Source of the DNA: Allomuricauda sp. ARW1Y1
GTDB taxonomy: Bacteria > Bacteroidota > Bacteroidia > Flavobacteriales > Flavobacteriaceae
DNA: 64,000 bases
NCBI RefSeq assembly: GCF_013407935.1
Contig: NZ_JACBZU010000002.1
Span: forward strand, 372,001 to 436,000
Direction of reading: 5' to 3'
The notes beneath the pieces were generated by a model. It searched no databases, had not been told where the DNA came from, and worked only from the letters and a program-made list of their open reading frames with translations. Of this stretch, positions 1-7,515 are shown piece by piece (within the stretch, counting starts at the first letter, position 1; each line of letters opens with the position of its first letter). A program made the position numbers and the translations under genes.

Positions 1-62
1 TCTATTTCCACATATTGCATTTCTTCGCCGTAAATGTGGTAATCAATTTCGTGTGCGTTCAT
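1..62 (-). CDS. AIM24 / TIGR00266 family protein, N-terminus only (cut by window edge)
   Basis: The minus strand opens with ATG at 60-62 and reads MNAHEIDYHIYGEEMQYVEI before the window ends. The EEMQYVEIELD-type opening is characteristic of the AIM24 (TIGR00266) beta-roll family in Flavobacteriaceae, usually about 260 residues; its biochemical role is not established. Only about 20 residues are visible, so the assignment rests on this N-terminal pattern. The start codon sits about 17 nt downstream of a tandem dyad repeat (80-120), which is also found in front of the GIN lipoprotein gene at 3824. Confidence 0.6.
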   Translation of the reverse strand, partial: MNAHEIDYHIYGEEMQYVEI

Positions 63-79
63 TTTTTGATCGTTTTTTT

Positions 80-120
80 ATACTCAGCTTGACTGAGTAT
101 CTCTCAGTTTGACCGGGTAT
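80..120 (-). promoter_or_regulatory. Tandem dyad leader element upstream of the AIM24 gene
   Basis: Read on the minus strand this holds two roughly 20-bp units. The one nearest the gene is a perfect inverted repeat, ATACTCAG-TCAAG-CTGAGTAT, and the other is a degenerate copy (ATACCCGGTCAAACTGAG). It ends in an A-run just before the ATG. A near-identical tandem pair occupies the same place before the gene at 3824. It could be an operator or a 5'-UTR hairpin pair; the sequence alone does not decide. Confidence 0.6.
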
Positions 121-230
121 CTTGTTGTTCTGTTTATTTGTTGATTTGTTAGTGATTTTGTTACATTCTATAAAATATCCTTTCACCATTAATGAAAATT
201 TGGTCTTTAAGCATTCACCCTTTACCCCTG

Positions 231-686
231 CTACGCCTTCACCTTCACCGTCCACTCAAAATGAAAAGTAGACACGGCTACCCCATCTTGGTTGACCCCT
301 ACGGCTTTCATCCAGCAGGTTTGCCCCTCTCCCGTTTCAACGGTCTTTTTAATGGCATCGGCAATCAGTTCACCATCCTCGCATGTAAAATTGATGCGTC
401 CCGTAGCTTTTTTGGTAAAAGTGGCTTTGTTGTTCGCTACGAGCATGGAAACTTTTTTGCCGCTCTTCTGGATTTCGTTCATCACCAATGCGCCTGTACT
501 CAGCTCGGCAGCCATGCCTTGAACGGCCCAAAACATGGATTTAAACGGATTTTGATTGATCCATTTATGCTTTACCGTAGTTGTAGCCTTTTTTTCGTCA
601 ATATATTTTAGACGCACTCCGCACCACCATGCCGAGGGGAGCTTCATAAATGTGAACATATTGATTTTACTGGGTGTCAGTGCCAT
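231..686 (-). CDS. DUF4442 hotdog-fold protein (PaaI-thioesterase-like)
   Basis: A 151-residue protein with the DUF4442 pattern: an N-terminal helix with PSAWW, a central MAAELSTGALVMNEI helix, and beta strands including KATFTKKATGRINFTCEDG. Family members adopt the hotdog fold of acyl-CoA thioesterases, but a substrate has not been shown. A cytoplasmic location is likely, as there is no signal peptide. The gene lies upstream of the AIM24 gene on the same strand, separated by a spacer holding the dyad leader, so it is probably not cotranscribed with it. The first ATG was used; an internal Met10 is an alternative start. Confidence 0.8.
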   Translation of the reverse strand: MALTPSKINMFTFMKLPSAWWCGVRLKYIDEKKATTTVKHKWINQNPFKSMFWAVQGMAAELSTGALVMNEIQKSGKKVSMLVANNKATFTKKATGRINFTCEDGELIADAIKKTVETGEGQTCWMKAVGVNQDGVAVSTFHFEWTVKVKA

Positions 687-769
687 ATCCTTGATTTATG
701 TCAGCCTAAAAATAGGTAAAAAGAAATTATCTATTATTGTTAATTATATGTTAAATTATAGTACTTTGT

Positions 770-802
770 TTTGCATAGTACCATCTTTTGGATATATATT
801 TG
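770..802 (+). promoter_or_regulatory. Bacteroidota-type promoter for the DUF4870 gene
   Basis: TATATTTG at 795-802 matches the TAnnTTTG -7 consensus of Bacteroidota, and TTTG at 770-773 could be the -33 element. The 21-bp spacer is slightly long. The gene start follows at 856. Confidence 0.5.
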
Positions 803-855
803 CATCGTAAGCTAATAGGTTAACCCCTTTACAATCAAAAAACATCAATCAAAAA

Positions 856-1338
856 ATGGCAACTACTATCACCAAACACGAACGAAATTTATCCGCGATC
901 ATCCACGCGTCCATGTTCTCGAAGTACTTTATCCCGTTTGGGAATTTTATACTTCCGTTGATCTTGTGGACCGCCAACAAAAAAGAGCACGCGTTTGTCG
1001 ATTACAACGGCAAACAGGCGCTCAACTTTCAGATTAGTATGTTGCTTTACTCCATCGTGGCAGGTTTGGTCACTATTCCGTTTTTTATCGGGTTTTGGCC
1101 AGACTTGTTCGATTGGAACTTTTTCGGGTTCCACGGGTTAAGCGACCTTAACAACCTAAACATTCATATCGACAGTGACGATTTTAGGTTTGGGAGACTG
1201 ATCTGGCCTGTGGGCATATCCGGGTTTTTACAAGTGGCCTTGGCGGTGGTCAACATCGTATTCACCATCTTGGCCACCATACGTACCAACGAGGGGGAAT
1301 ATTTTAAATATCCATTTACCATAAAATTCATCAAATAA
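856..1338 (+). CDS. DUF4870 domain-containing membrane protein
   Basis: 160 residues. The DUF4870 signature is seen in ERNLSAIIHASMFSKYFIPFGNFILPLILW (cited here as a region), the HAFVDYNGKQALNFQ motif near residue 55, and three to four hydrophobic segments (about 20-40, 58-80 and 120-140). These are small inner-membrane proteins of unknown function. The gene precedes the PadR-PspC-GIN operon on the same strand with a 242-bp gap that holds a strong hairpin, so it may be a separate unit. The leader CATCAATCAAAAA immediately before the ATG recurs twice in the downstream spacer. Confidence 0.85.
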   Translation: MATTITKHERNLSAIIHASMFSKYFIPFGNFILPLILWTANKKEHAFVDYNGKQALNFQISMLLYSIVAGLVTIPFFIGFWPDLFDWNFFGFHGLSDLNNLNIHIDSDDFRFGRLIWPVGISGFLQVALAVVNIVFTILATIRTNEGEYFKYPFTIKFIK

Positions 1339-1399
1339 CTATAGGAGCTTCATCACCTCCAAAGCATTCATCATCGATCAAAGAAAAACGGAGTTTAAC

Positions 1400-1446
1400 C
1401 ATCAATCAAAAAACGAAAAACATCATCAAATCATCAATCAAAGAAC
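1400..1446 (+). repeat. Two extra copies of the DUF4870 leader sequence
   Basis: CATCAATCAAAAAACG (1400-1415) and CATCAATCAAAGAAC (1432-1446) repeat the leader-plus-start CATCAATCAAAAAATG found at 843-858. In the first copy the ATG has become ACG. No reading frame follows either copy. Confidence 0.5.
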
Positions 1447-1490
1447 CGTTTCCACTCCCCTGCCCAATTCAGGGGAATGGAGTGGAAACG
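1447..1490 (+). terminator. Long stem-loop between the DUF4870 gene and padR
   Basis: CGTTTCCACTCC (1447-1458) pairs exactly with GGAGTGGAAACG (1479-1490), extended by an inner CCTG/CAGG stem around a short loop. It lacks a T-run on either side, so it may be a 3'-end stabiliser, an attenuator or a protein-binding structure rather than a classical intrinsic terminator. Confidence 0.45.
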
Positions 1491-1580
1491 AAACCAAACC
1501 AAATCAAGTTTGGAAGAACAAAGAAAAACTGTTAATCAGATGCCGAACCCAGTTCAGCATAAATTTAGAACCATGAAATT

Positions 1581-1910
1581 ATGAACATAGAAAACACAAA
1601 AGCACAAATGCGTAAGGGGGTTCTGGAGTATTGCATCTTGTCCATTTTAAAGGATGACGACAAGTATGCCTCAGAAATTCTGGAAGCCTTGAAAGACGCA
1701 AAGATGTTAGTAGTGGAAGGTACCATATACCCTTTGCTCACAAGGCTAAAGAACGCGGGACTGCTCAACTACCGTTGGGAAGAATCCACATCGGGACCTC
1801 CCCGCAAGTATTACGCGCTCACCGAAACAGGGCAGTTGTTCCTCAACGAACTCAACGGCACCTGGGATGAACTTAGAAATGCAGTCAATCTGGTAACCAA
1901 CACAAAATAG
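1581..1910 (+). CDS. PadR family transcriptional regulator
   Basis: 109 residues comprising one PadR-type winged helix: GVLEYCILSILKDDDKYASEIL (region 13-34), then the recognition-helix stretch VEGTIYPLLTRLKNAGLL and the wing GPPRKYYALTETGQ. The family acts as a dimeric repressor of membrane or stress genes. It is followed after only 9 nt by the PspC gene, so it is almost certainly cotranscribed and probably regulates its own operon. A sequence resembling the dyad leader (AACCCAGTTCAGCATAAA at about 1546-1563) lies just upstream. Confidence 0.92.
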   Translation: MNIENTKAQMRKGVLEYCILSILKDDDKYASEILEALKDAKMLVVEGTIYPLLTRLKNAGLLNYRWEESTSGPPRKYYALTETGQLFLNELNGTWDELRNAVNLVTNTK

Positions 1911-1919
1911 AATCAAAAA

Positions 1920-3656
1920 ATGAACAAGACAGTAAATATAAATCTAGCAAATACGCTCTTCCACATAGACGACGATGCGTACAATAAGCTCAGACGGTAT
2001 CTGGAGTCCATAAAGCGCTCCTTTTCCGGCACCAAGGGCAGCGACGAGATCATTGCCGATATTGAGGCAAGGATCGCAGAACTCTTTCTGGAGAAAATGG
2101 AGAATGAACGCCAAGTGATCACCAATAAAGAGGTAGATCAGGTAATCGATGTGATGGGACAGCCCGAAGATTACATGGTGGACGAGGACATTTTTGAGGA
2201 CGAACCCAAAAAGAGCTACGCACAACCCATAACCCGGGCCAAAAAATTGTACCGCGACATCGACCATAAATATATTGGTGGTGTTTGTGCCGGTTTGGAA
2301 CATTATTTGGGCATCGATGCCCTCTGGGTAAGGCTCATCTTTATCCTATTGGCTGTATTTACCAGTGGTTTTGGGCTCATCGCCTACATCCTGCTATGGA
2401 TTTTGGTTCCCGAGGCCGCCACTACCTCCCAAAAATTGGACATGCGGGGGGAGCCCGTCAACATCAGCAATATAGAACGCAAAGTTAAAGAGGGGTTTGA
2501 TGATGTTGCAGACAAAGTAAAAAACGTTGACTACGAAAAAGTGGGCAACAAGGTCAAAAGCGGCTCCAAGACCTTTTTTGATACCATCGGGGACATTATC
2601 CTGTTCCTGTTCAAGGTATTTGGCAAGTTCATAGGCATATTGTTGATCATCATCGGGGCATCCACCTTGGTAGGCTTGTTCTTCGGACTGTTTACCGTAG
2701 GTATGTTCGATGCCGTAAATGTACCGGGCGTAGACTTTTACGAAATCGTGAACACCTCTGGTGCACCAGTTTGGTTGGTATCCATCCTGTTGTTTTTCGC
2801 TGTGGGGATTCCGTTCTTCTTCGTCCTTTATTTAGGTTTGAAGATTTTGGTGAACAACCTGAAATCCATTGGAAACATTGCCAAATTCGCTTTGTTGGGT
2901 CTATGGCTGATTTCCGTGGGCACCTTGATTGTGTTCGGAATACGGCAAGCCGCGGAGTTCTCGTACACCGGAAGTGTAAACGAAAGAACAGAACTGGCTT
3001 TCGAAATACCCTCCGATACCTTGATGATCGCCATGAAGGACGGTTTTAGGGAATACGACCGGGAAGATATCCATTTTGGCCGAATGACCTTTGGATATGA
3101 CAACAACGACAACCGGATTTTGATATCGGACGAAGTGGATATCAAAATACGAAGGGCCGAAAGTGACTCCATCAGCATCAACATTCGAAAAGATGCCGAT
3201 GGTAGTTCTACGCTGGCTGCCCGCGACCGTGCCAAGAACATCGCTTACGGATATAGCATTGATGGTAATGAAATCCTACTGGACAAATATTTGACCACAG
3301 AAACAGCCAACAAGGCAAGAAATCAAGAGGTGACCGTTACCATTTATATTCCCGAAGGGAAAACGGTGTATTTTGATGACAACACCAGCCGCTATATTGG
3401 TAGGGGAATTGATAACGACCAAGGCTATTACCGAAGTGGTATTGCCGGCCAATACTGGTTGATGGATGACGACGGAGAGTTGCAATGCTTGGACTGCCCA
3501 GAAGATGATGACGATGAGGATAACAATGGCAAGGGCAAGATCATCATTAACGAAGATGGTATTGATATCGACATCAAGGATGACCAAGATTCCTTTGAAA
3601 TGAAGATCAATGAAGACGGCGTAAAAGTGAAGGCCAATGAAAAAAGTAACAATTGA
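1920..3656 (+). CDS. PspC domain-containing membrane protein
   Basis: 578 residues. An N-terminal HAAS-like helical region (about 1-90, with IIADIEARIAELFLEKM) is followed by a PspC domain (about 107-170, with KYIGGVCAGLEHYLGIDALW and a membrane segment). Three further hydrophobic stretches lie at about 225-265, 282-310 and 318-342. A beta-rich C-terminal half ends in a very acidic tail (DCPEDDDDEDNNGKG). PspC proteins take part in envelope-stress responses. Flavobacterial versions are typically paired with a PadR regulator before and a GIN-domain protein after, as here. The C-terminal half is likely exposed outside the cytoplasmic membrane. Confidence 0.9.
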   Translation: MNKTVNINLANTLFHIDDDAYNKLRRYLESIKRSFSGTKGSDEIIADIEARIAELFLEKMENERQVITNKEVDQVIDVMGQPEDYMVDEDIFEDEPKKSYAQPITRAKKLYRDIDHKYIGGVCAGLEHYLGIDALWVRLIFILLAVFTSGFGLIAYILLWILVPEAATTSQKLDMRGEPVNISNIERKVKEGFDDVADKVKNVDYEKVGNKVKSGSKTFFDTIGDIILFLFKVFGKFIGILLIIIGASTLVGLFFGLFTVGMFDAVNVPGVDFYEIVNTSGAPVWLVSILLFFAVGIPFFFVLYLGLKILVNNLKSIGNIAKFALLGLWLISVGTLIVFGIRQAAEFSYTGSVNERTELAFEIPSDTLMIAMKDGFREYDREDIHFGRMTFGYDNNDNRILISDEVDIKIRRAESDSISINIRKDADGSSTLAARDRAKNIAYGYSIDGNEILLDKYLTTETANKARNQEVTVTIYIPEGKTVYFDDNTSRYIGRGIDNDQGYYRSGIAGQYWLMDDDGELQCLDCPEDDDDEDNNGKGKIIINEDGIDIDIKDDQDSFEMKINEDGVKVKANEKSNN

Positions 3657-3770
3657 GTCGCTTATTTCGTCAATTCAGTGGGTTTTATTGCCAAAAAAGC
3701 ACACATAATCAGACATTTACACTGAATTTATTCAGAAATTTAAAATCAAATCTCAAAATCAATCAAGATG

Positions 3771-3809
3771 CCCAGTTGAGCTGAGATATACCCAGTCAAG
3801 CTGAGCATA
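3771..3809 (+). promoter_or_regulatory. Tandem dyad leader element upstream of the GIN lipoprotein gene
   Basis: Two adjacent units, CCCAGTTGAGCTGAG and ACCCAGTCAAGCTGAGCAT, end 15 nt before the ATG at 3824 and are followed by an A-run. They match the element at 80-120 in sequence, order, orientation relative to the gene and distance from the start codon. Confidence 0.6.
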
Positions 3810-3823
3810 AAAAAACAACAATC

Positions 3824-4546
3824 ATGACAACACTAGCAAGATTAGCAATCGCCGCACTACTATCCCTCTTCGCATCCTCCTGCATGATGGATGTGAATTT
3901 TGGCAATGGAAAAACCGGAAACGGTGAAATCGTGGAAGAAAGCCGCGATGTAAAGGAAGACTTTGACGTGGTGTCCGCCTCGGAGGGCATAGACGTATTT
4001 GTTACCCAAGGTTCCGAATTCAACATCACCGTGGAGGCCGACGAGAACATTATCGACCTTATCGGAACCGATATCAAAGATGGACGATTACGAATCCATG
4101 CCATCGAAAATATTGGCAGGGCCACCAAAAACGTTTACGTAACCTTACCGGAAATCACGGCTTTGGAGAGTTCCAGTGGAGCCGACCTTATCGCACAAAA
4201 TGTAGTTAAGGCCCAGAATATTGAACTGGATGCCAGTAGCGGCTCCGATTTGCACGTAGAGCTGGTTGCCGGAGAAGTTTCTGCCGATGCCAGTAGCGGC
4301 GCCGATATCAAAATATCAGGTCAGGCAGATGCCCTTTTTGCGGATGCCAGCAGTGGTTCCGATATTAAGGCACAGGACCTTATGGTAAAAAGGTGCAATG
4401 CAGATGCCAGTAGCGGTTCCGACATTTCGGTAAACGTTTCAGAATCCCTAGTGGCCGATGCCAGCAGTGGAGCAGACATTCGGTATACTGGTGATGCCAG
4501 TGTACAGACCAAAAAATCCGTCTCTGGAAGCGTGAGCAAATATTAA
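3824..4546 (+). CDS. GIN-domain (DUF2807) lipoprotein
   Basis: 240 residues. An N-terminal lipoprotein signal ends at SLFASSC (Cys20). The rest is a DUF2807 beta-solenoid head domain with the repeated turn DASSGSDI/DASSGADI about every 18-20 residues, at least six times (about 130-225). The family was named as a putative autotransporter adhesin head, but in Bacteroidota it is a common partner of PadR/PspC genes with no proven function. It lies 167 bp after the PspC gene and has its own dyad leader, so it may have both operon and independent transcription. A strong terminator follows. Confidence 0.9.
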   Translation: MTTLARLAIAALLSLFASSCMMDVNFGNGKTGNGEIVEESRDVKEDFDVVSASEGIDVFVTQGSEFNITVEADENIIDLIGTDIKDGRLRIHAIENIGRATKNVYVTLPEITALESSSGADLIAQNVVKAQNIELDASSGSDLHVELVAGEVSADASSGADIKISGQADALFADASSGSDIKAQDLMVKRCNADASSGSDISVNVSESLVADASSGADIRYTGDASVQTKKSVSGSVSKY

Positions 4547-4571
4547 TCCAATTCCCTTTAAATATGCAAAG

Positions 4572-4597
4572 GCCCGCCGAGTTTTCGGTGGGCTTTT
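4572..4597 (+). terminator. Intrinsic terminator of the PadR-PspC-GIN unit
   Basis: GCCCGCCGA pairs with TCGGTGGGC around a 4-nt loop and is followed by TTTTGTCTTTA. It lies 25 nt after the GIN gene stop. It also rules out an upstream start for the epimerase gene, which would otherwise run through the hairpin. Confidence 0.85.
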
Positions 4598-4653
4598 GTC
4601 TTTATTATGTTTGGGTGAAGTCCTATCTTAGCAAGACGCAATACAAACCACCT

Positions 4654-5664
4654 ATGCAGATAGTCCTTAAAAAATACATACTCCAACTTGCCCATACCTT
4701 CACTATTTCCAGGGAATCGCGGGACGAACAAGACACTCTGATTGTAGGTCTCTCCCTAAATGGCAAAACAGGATACGGGGAAGCGACTTCCAACGATTAC
4801 TACAAAATTACCATTGAAGGGATGATGGCCGAAATCGAAGGCGTCAGAAGTCAAATTGAAGCCTATGATTTTGACACTCCGGAAAGGTTTTATGAGTTTT
4901 TGGAATCACTCGATCTCCACAAATTTACCCTTTGCGCCTTGGATTTGGCCGCCAACGACCTGTACGGCAAGCTTCGGGGAAAACCGCTTTATGAGCTTTG
5001 GGGTACCTCTATTGCAACATATCCGATGACCAATTATACCATTGGTATCGACACCGTCGAAAAAATGGTGGCCAAACTACAGGAAAAACCGTGGCCCCTG
5101 TACAAAATCAAATTAGGTACTTCTAATGATGTCGCCATAGTGCGCGAACTGCGCAAACATACCGATAGTATTTTCCGAATTGATGCCAATACCGCATGGA
5201 CAGCGGAGGAAACCATTAAAAATGCACCATTATTGAAAGAATTGGGTGTAGAATTTTTGGAACAACCCCTAAAGGCTGATGATTGGGAAGGTATGGCATT
5301 GGTAAAAGAAAAGTCGGTACTTCCCGTAATTGCCGATGAAAGCTGTATTGTGGAGGAGGATGTAGAGCGATGTGGGCCCTATTTTCATGGCATCAATATC
5401 AAACTGACCAAATGTGGTGGGTTGACACCCGGGCGACGCATGATCAAAAAAGGCAGAGAACTCGGACTACAGTTGATGGTGGGCTGTATGACAGAGTCCA
5501 CGGTAGGTATATCGGCCATCGCCCAACTATTGCCGCAATTGGACTACGTGGATATGGACGGTGCCATGTTGCTTAAAGGAGATATTGCCACTGGCGTATC
5601 CATTTTGGAAGGTGGACGAGTCGTTTTTCCAGAACTGCCCGGTAGCGGCATAGAATTGCTCTAA
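4654..5664 (+). CDS. Dipeptide epimerase (L-Ala-D/L-Glu epimerase type, enolase superfamily)
   Basis: 336 residues from ATG 4654; the frame is open upstream but would cross the terminator at 4572. The muconate-lactonizing-enzyme subgroup hallmarks are present: KIK at 151-153 (catalytic Lys), FRIDANTAW with metal ligand Asp177, EQP with Glu203, ADES with Asp228, and NIKLTKCGG with Lys250. Such enzymes epimerise dipeptides such as L-Ala-D-Glu released from peptidoglycan. The stop codon overlaps the next start (TAATG), so the two enzymes are translationally coupled. Exact dipeptide specificity cannot be read from sequence alone. Confidence 0.9.
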   Translation: MQIVLKKYILQLAHTFTISRESRDEQDTLIVGLSLNGKTGYGEATSNDYYKITIEGMMAEIEGVRSQIEAYDFDTPERFYEFLESLDLHKFTLCALDLAANDLYGKLRGKPLYELWGTSIATYPMTNYTIGIDTVEKMVAKLQEKPWPLYKIKLGTSNDVAIVRELRKHTDSIFRIDANTAWTAEETIKNAPLLKELGVEFLEQPLKADDWEGMALVKEKSVLPVIADESCIVEEDVERCGPYFHGINIKLTKCGGLTPGRRMIKKGRELGLQLMVGCMTESTVGISAIAQLLPQLDYVDMDGAMLLKGDIATGVSILEGGRVVFPELPGSGIELL

Positions 5665-6710
5665 TGGCACATTCGGTTCAGCGCATACCGGATAGGGAAA
5701 TCCTAATTGATGGACAATCCTACCTCTATTTTGGAGGTACGGCCTATTTGGGCCTTCAAAATTATGCTCCCTTCAAGGAGCTTTACCTTACAAATGTATC
5801 CAAGTTTGGCATGCACTACGGCGCTTCGCGCAAAGCGAACATTGCATTGGACATTTATAAAGAAACGGAAGACCTCTTGGCCCATTGGGTAGGCAGTGAG
5901 GGCTGTTTGAGTATGTCCAGCGGCTATTTGGCTGCACAATTGGTCGTTGATCATTTTATCAAAAAGGGGCATCCGGTCATTGCAACCCCCGATGCGCACA
6001 CTGCGCTTCGAATTAATGGGGTAATGACAACTCAAAGTTTTGATGAATTGGAAACCTTGGTTTCCCAAAAATTATCCAAAAACGCTTTGGCCCCTGTTAT
6101 CCTTTTTGATACCATCGACTTTTCCGGTAAACTGTACCCCAACTTTGATGGATTACGCCAACTACCCTTGGAACAACTGATTTTGGTGGGGGACGACTCT
6201 CACGGTATCGGTCTTGTTGGGAGTAATGGAAACGGTTGTTTTGGGATGCTGCAAACATTGGGGGCACAAAAGCTATTGGTCTGCTGTTCACTTGGAAAAG
6301 CCATGGGCATACAGGCAGGAGCTGTATTTGGGAATTCAACGGACATCCAAGCATTGGAATCTACCCCCTTTTTTGGTGGTGCCAGTCCTGCATCACCAGC
6401 CTTTATGGCCACGCTATTGGGAGCTAAGAACCTTTATTCGGAACGCTTACGTATTTTAGGGGAAAACTATCATCATTTTCGTTCCCAGTTGAAATCCCCG
6501 AGCTTCTTTGTTCATTTACCGGGTCATCCCACATTTGAATTCCAGAACGCCGCCTTGGCTTCACGATTGGAACAAAAGGGATTTTTGTTCACCAATTTCA
6601 ACTACCCGGATGCGAACGGACCTTTGGTCAGCCGCATTGTACTATCTGCCTATCATACCAAAAAAGATATAGAACAACTCTGGATTGCGTTGGACACTTT
6701 GTTGCCCTAA
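5664..6710 (+). CDS. AONS/KBL-family PLP-dependent enzyme (8-amino-7-oxononanoate synthase-like)
   Basis: 348 residues, somewhat shorter than typical AONS (about 380-400). Fold type I PLP features: HYGASRKANI region near 51-60, GYLAAQ near 87-92, the DDSHGIGLVG motif (Asp178, His180) and the PLP lysine in CSLGKAMG (Lys212). Members condense an amino acid with an acyl-CoA. Its tight coupling to the dipeptide epimerase, and the absence of any biotin gene nearby, suggest a role other than biotin synthesis, perhaps amino-acid use after murein dipeptide breakdown; that role is inference only. Confidence 0.85.
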   Translation: MAHSVQRIPDREILIDGQSYLYFGGTAYLGLQNYAPFKELYLTNVSKFGMHYGASRKANIALDIYKETEDLLAHWVGSEGCLSMSSGYLAAQLVVDHFIKKGHPVIATPDAHTALRINGVMTTQSFDELETLVSQKLSKNALAPVILFDTIDFSGKLYPNFDGLRQLPLEQLILVGDDSHGIGLVGSNGNGCFGMLQTLGAQKLLVCCSLGKAMGIQAGAVFGNSTDIQALESTPFFGGASPASPAFMATLLGAKNLYSERLRILGENYHHFRSQLKSPSFFVHLPGHPTFEFQNAALASRLEQKGFLFTNFNYPDANGPLVSRIVLSAYHTKKDIEQLWIALDTLLP

Positions 6711-6905
6711 AAAACGTGCTATGGCCTCCACCCAATTTCCCACCTGTTATATTCTTCAGTAAAATTGAATTATCATTATGTTTTTAACAATAAAAATCAC
6801 TTAAAAATACACTTTACATAATTTATATGGGGTATAATTTAATATTGTTAAAATTTATTCTTACCTTTTAGATATCACATTTAGGAACTTAAAAGGTAGG
6901 GCACT

Positions 6906-7349
6906 ATGAAAAAATCAGTTTTACTTTTCGCATTTATCCTGGTTCTCTTGATGGCAGTAAGCTTTACAGGACCTTATCCAAACAGCCCTAGCATTGAAGG
7001 AACGTGGGAATTAGAGAGTTTTTACAACTATGACGGTGAAAACGTCATAGATACGATTGAAAAGTCGGATGGTTACCGACAGGTTAAAATGTATTCCAAG
7101 GAGAAAATTATGTGGACCCGATATGTTCCGGACGAACCCAACGGAAGGTTTGGCTACGGATCATACAAGGTAACCGACAACTCGTTGATAGAGGTTATCG
7201 AATACGGGGACGACGACATGATGAAGGCCTTGGATACCATGAGAAACTTTACATTTGAACTCATTTTAAACGAGGACTCCTTCAGCCAAATTACGGTTGA
7301 TTCGGAGGGTAACCGAACGTTTTCCGAAAATTACAAGCGGATTGATTAA
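6906..7349 (+). CDS. Small exported protein, lipocalin-like (unknown function)
   Basis: 147 residues with an N-terminal signal sequence (KKSVLLFAFILVLLMAVSF) and a mature part opening with IEGTWELESF, the kind of GTW motif that begins lipocalin-like or DUF4488-like beta-barrels in Bacteroidota. The remainder looks all-beta. A recognisable catalytic motif is lacking. It stands alone, about 195 bp after the PLP gene, with an AAAGGTAGGG-like ribosome site before the ATG, and ends at the bidirectional terminator facing trxB. Its role cannot be inferred. Confidence 0.75.
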   Translation: MKKSVLLFAFILVLLMAVSFTGPYPNSPSIEGTWELESFYNYDGENVIDTIEKSDGYRQVKMYSKEKIMWTRYVPDEPNGRFGYGSYKVTDNSLIEVIEYGDDDMMKALDTMRNFTFELILNEDSFSQITVDSEGNRTFSENYKRID

Positions 7350-7360
7350 ATTACAATCAC

Positions 7361-7500
7361 AAAAAAAGCTGTCTGAAAAGCGAATTATCTGTCAGTTCGA
7401 GCGCAGTCGAGAACTTAATAATCATTCACGACCATTGGGTTTCGACTGCGCTCAACCTGACAATGTTCAAATATAAAAGCCTTTTAGACAGCGTTTTTTT
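7361..7500. terminator. Bidirectional terminator split by a palindromic repeat
   Basis: The outer arms AAAAAAAGCTGTCTGAAAAG (7361-7380) and CTTTTAGACAGCGTTTTTTT (7481-7500) are near-perfect complements with A-run and T-run ends, as in bidirectional terminators between convergent genes. Their loop, which should be a few bases, is about 100 nt and contains the inverted repeat at 7390-7462. Confidence 0.75.
7390..7462. repeat. Inverted pair of TTCGAGCGCAGTCGA palindromic repeats
   Basis: The left arm GTCAGTTCGAGCGCAGTCGA (7391-7410) is mirrored by GGTTTCGACTGCGCTCAACC (about 7438-7457) followed by TGACA. The arms are separated by about 25 nt. Each arm also has internal dyad symmetry. This is a REP/BIME-like element, typical of repeats scattered in Flavobacteriaceae genomes. 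A related single copy occurs at 63353-63378 and a diverged one near 35214-35240. Confidence 0.8.
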
Positions 7501-7515
7501 GAGGAAAACTCCAAT

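Noticed and set aside
4564..4653. Upstream extension of the dipeptide epimerase
   Set aside because: The extra 30 codons pass through a strong intrinsic terminator and do not resemble the family N-terminus, which starts at 4654.
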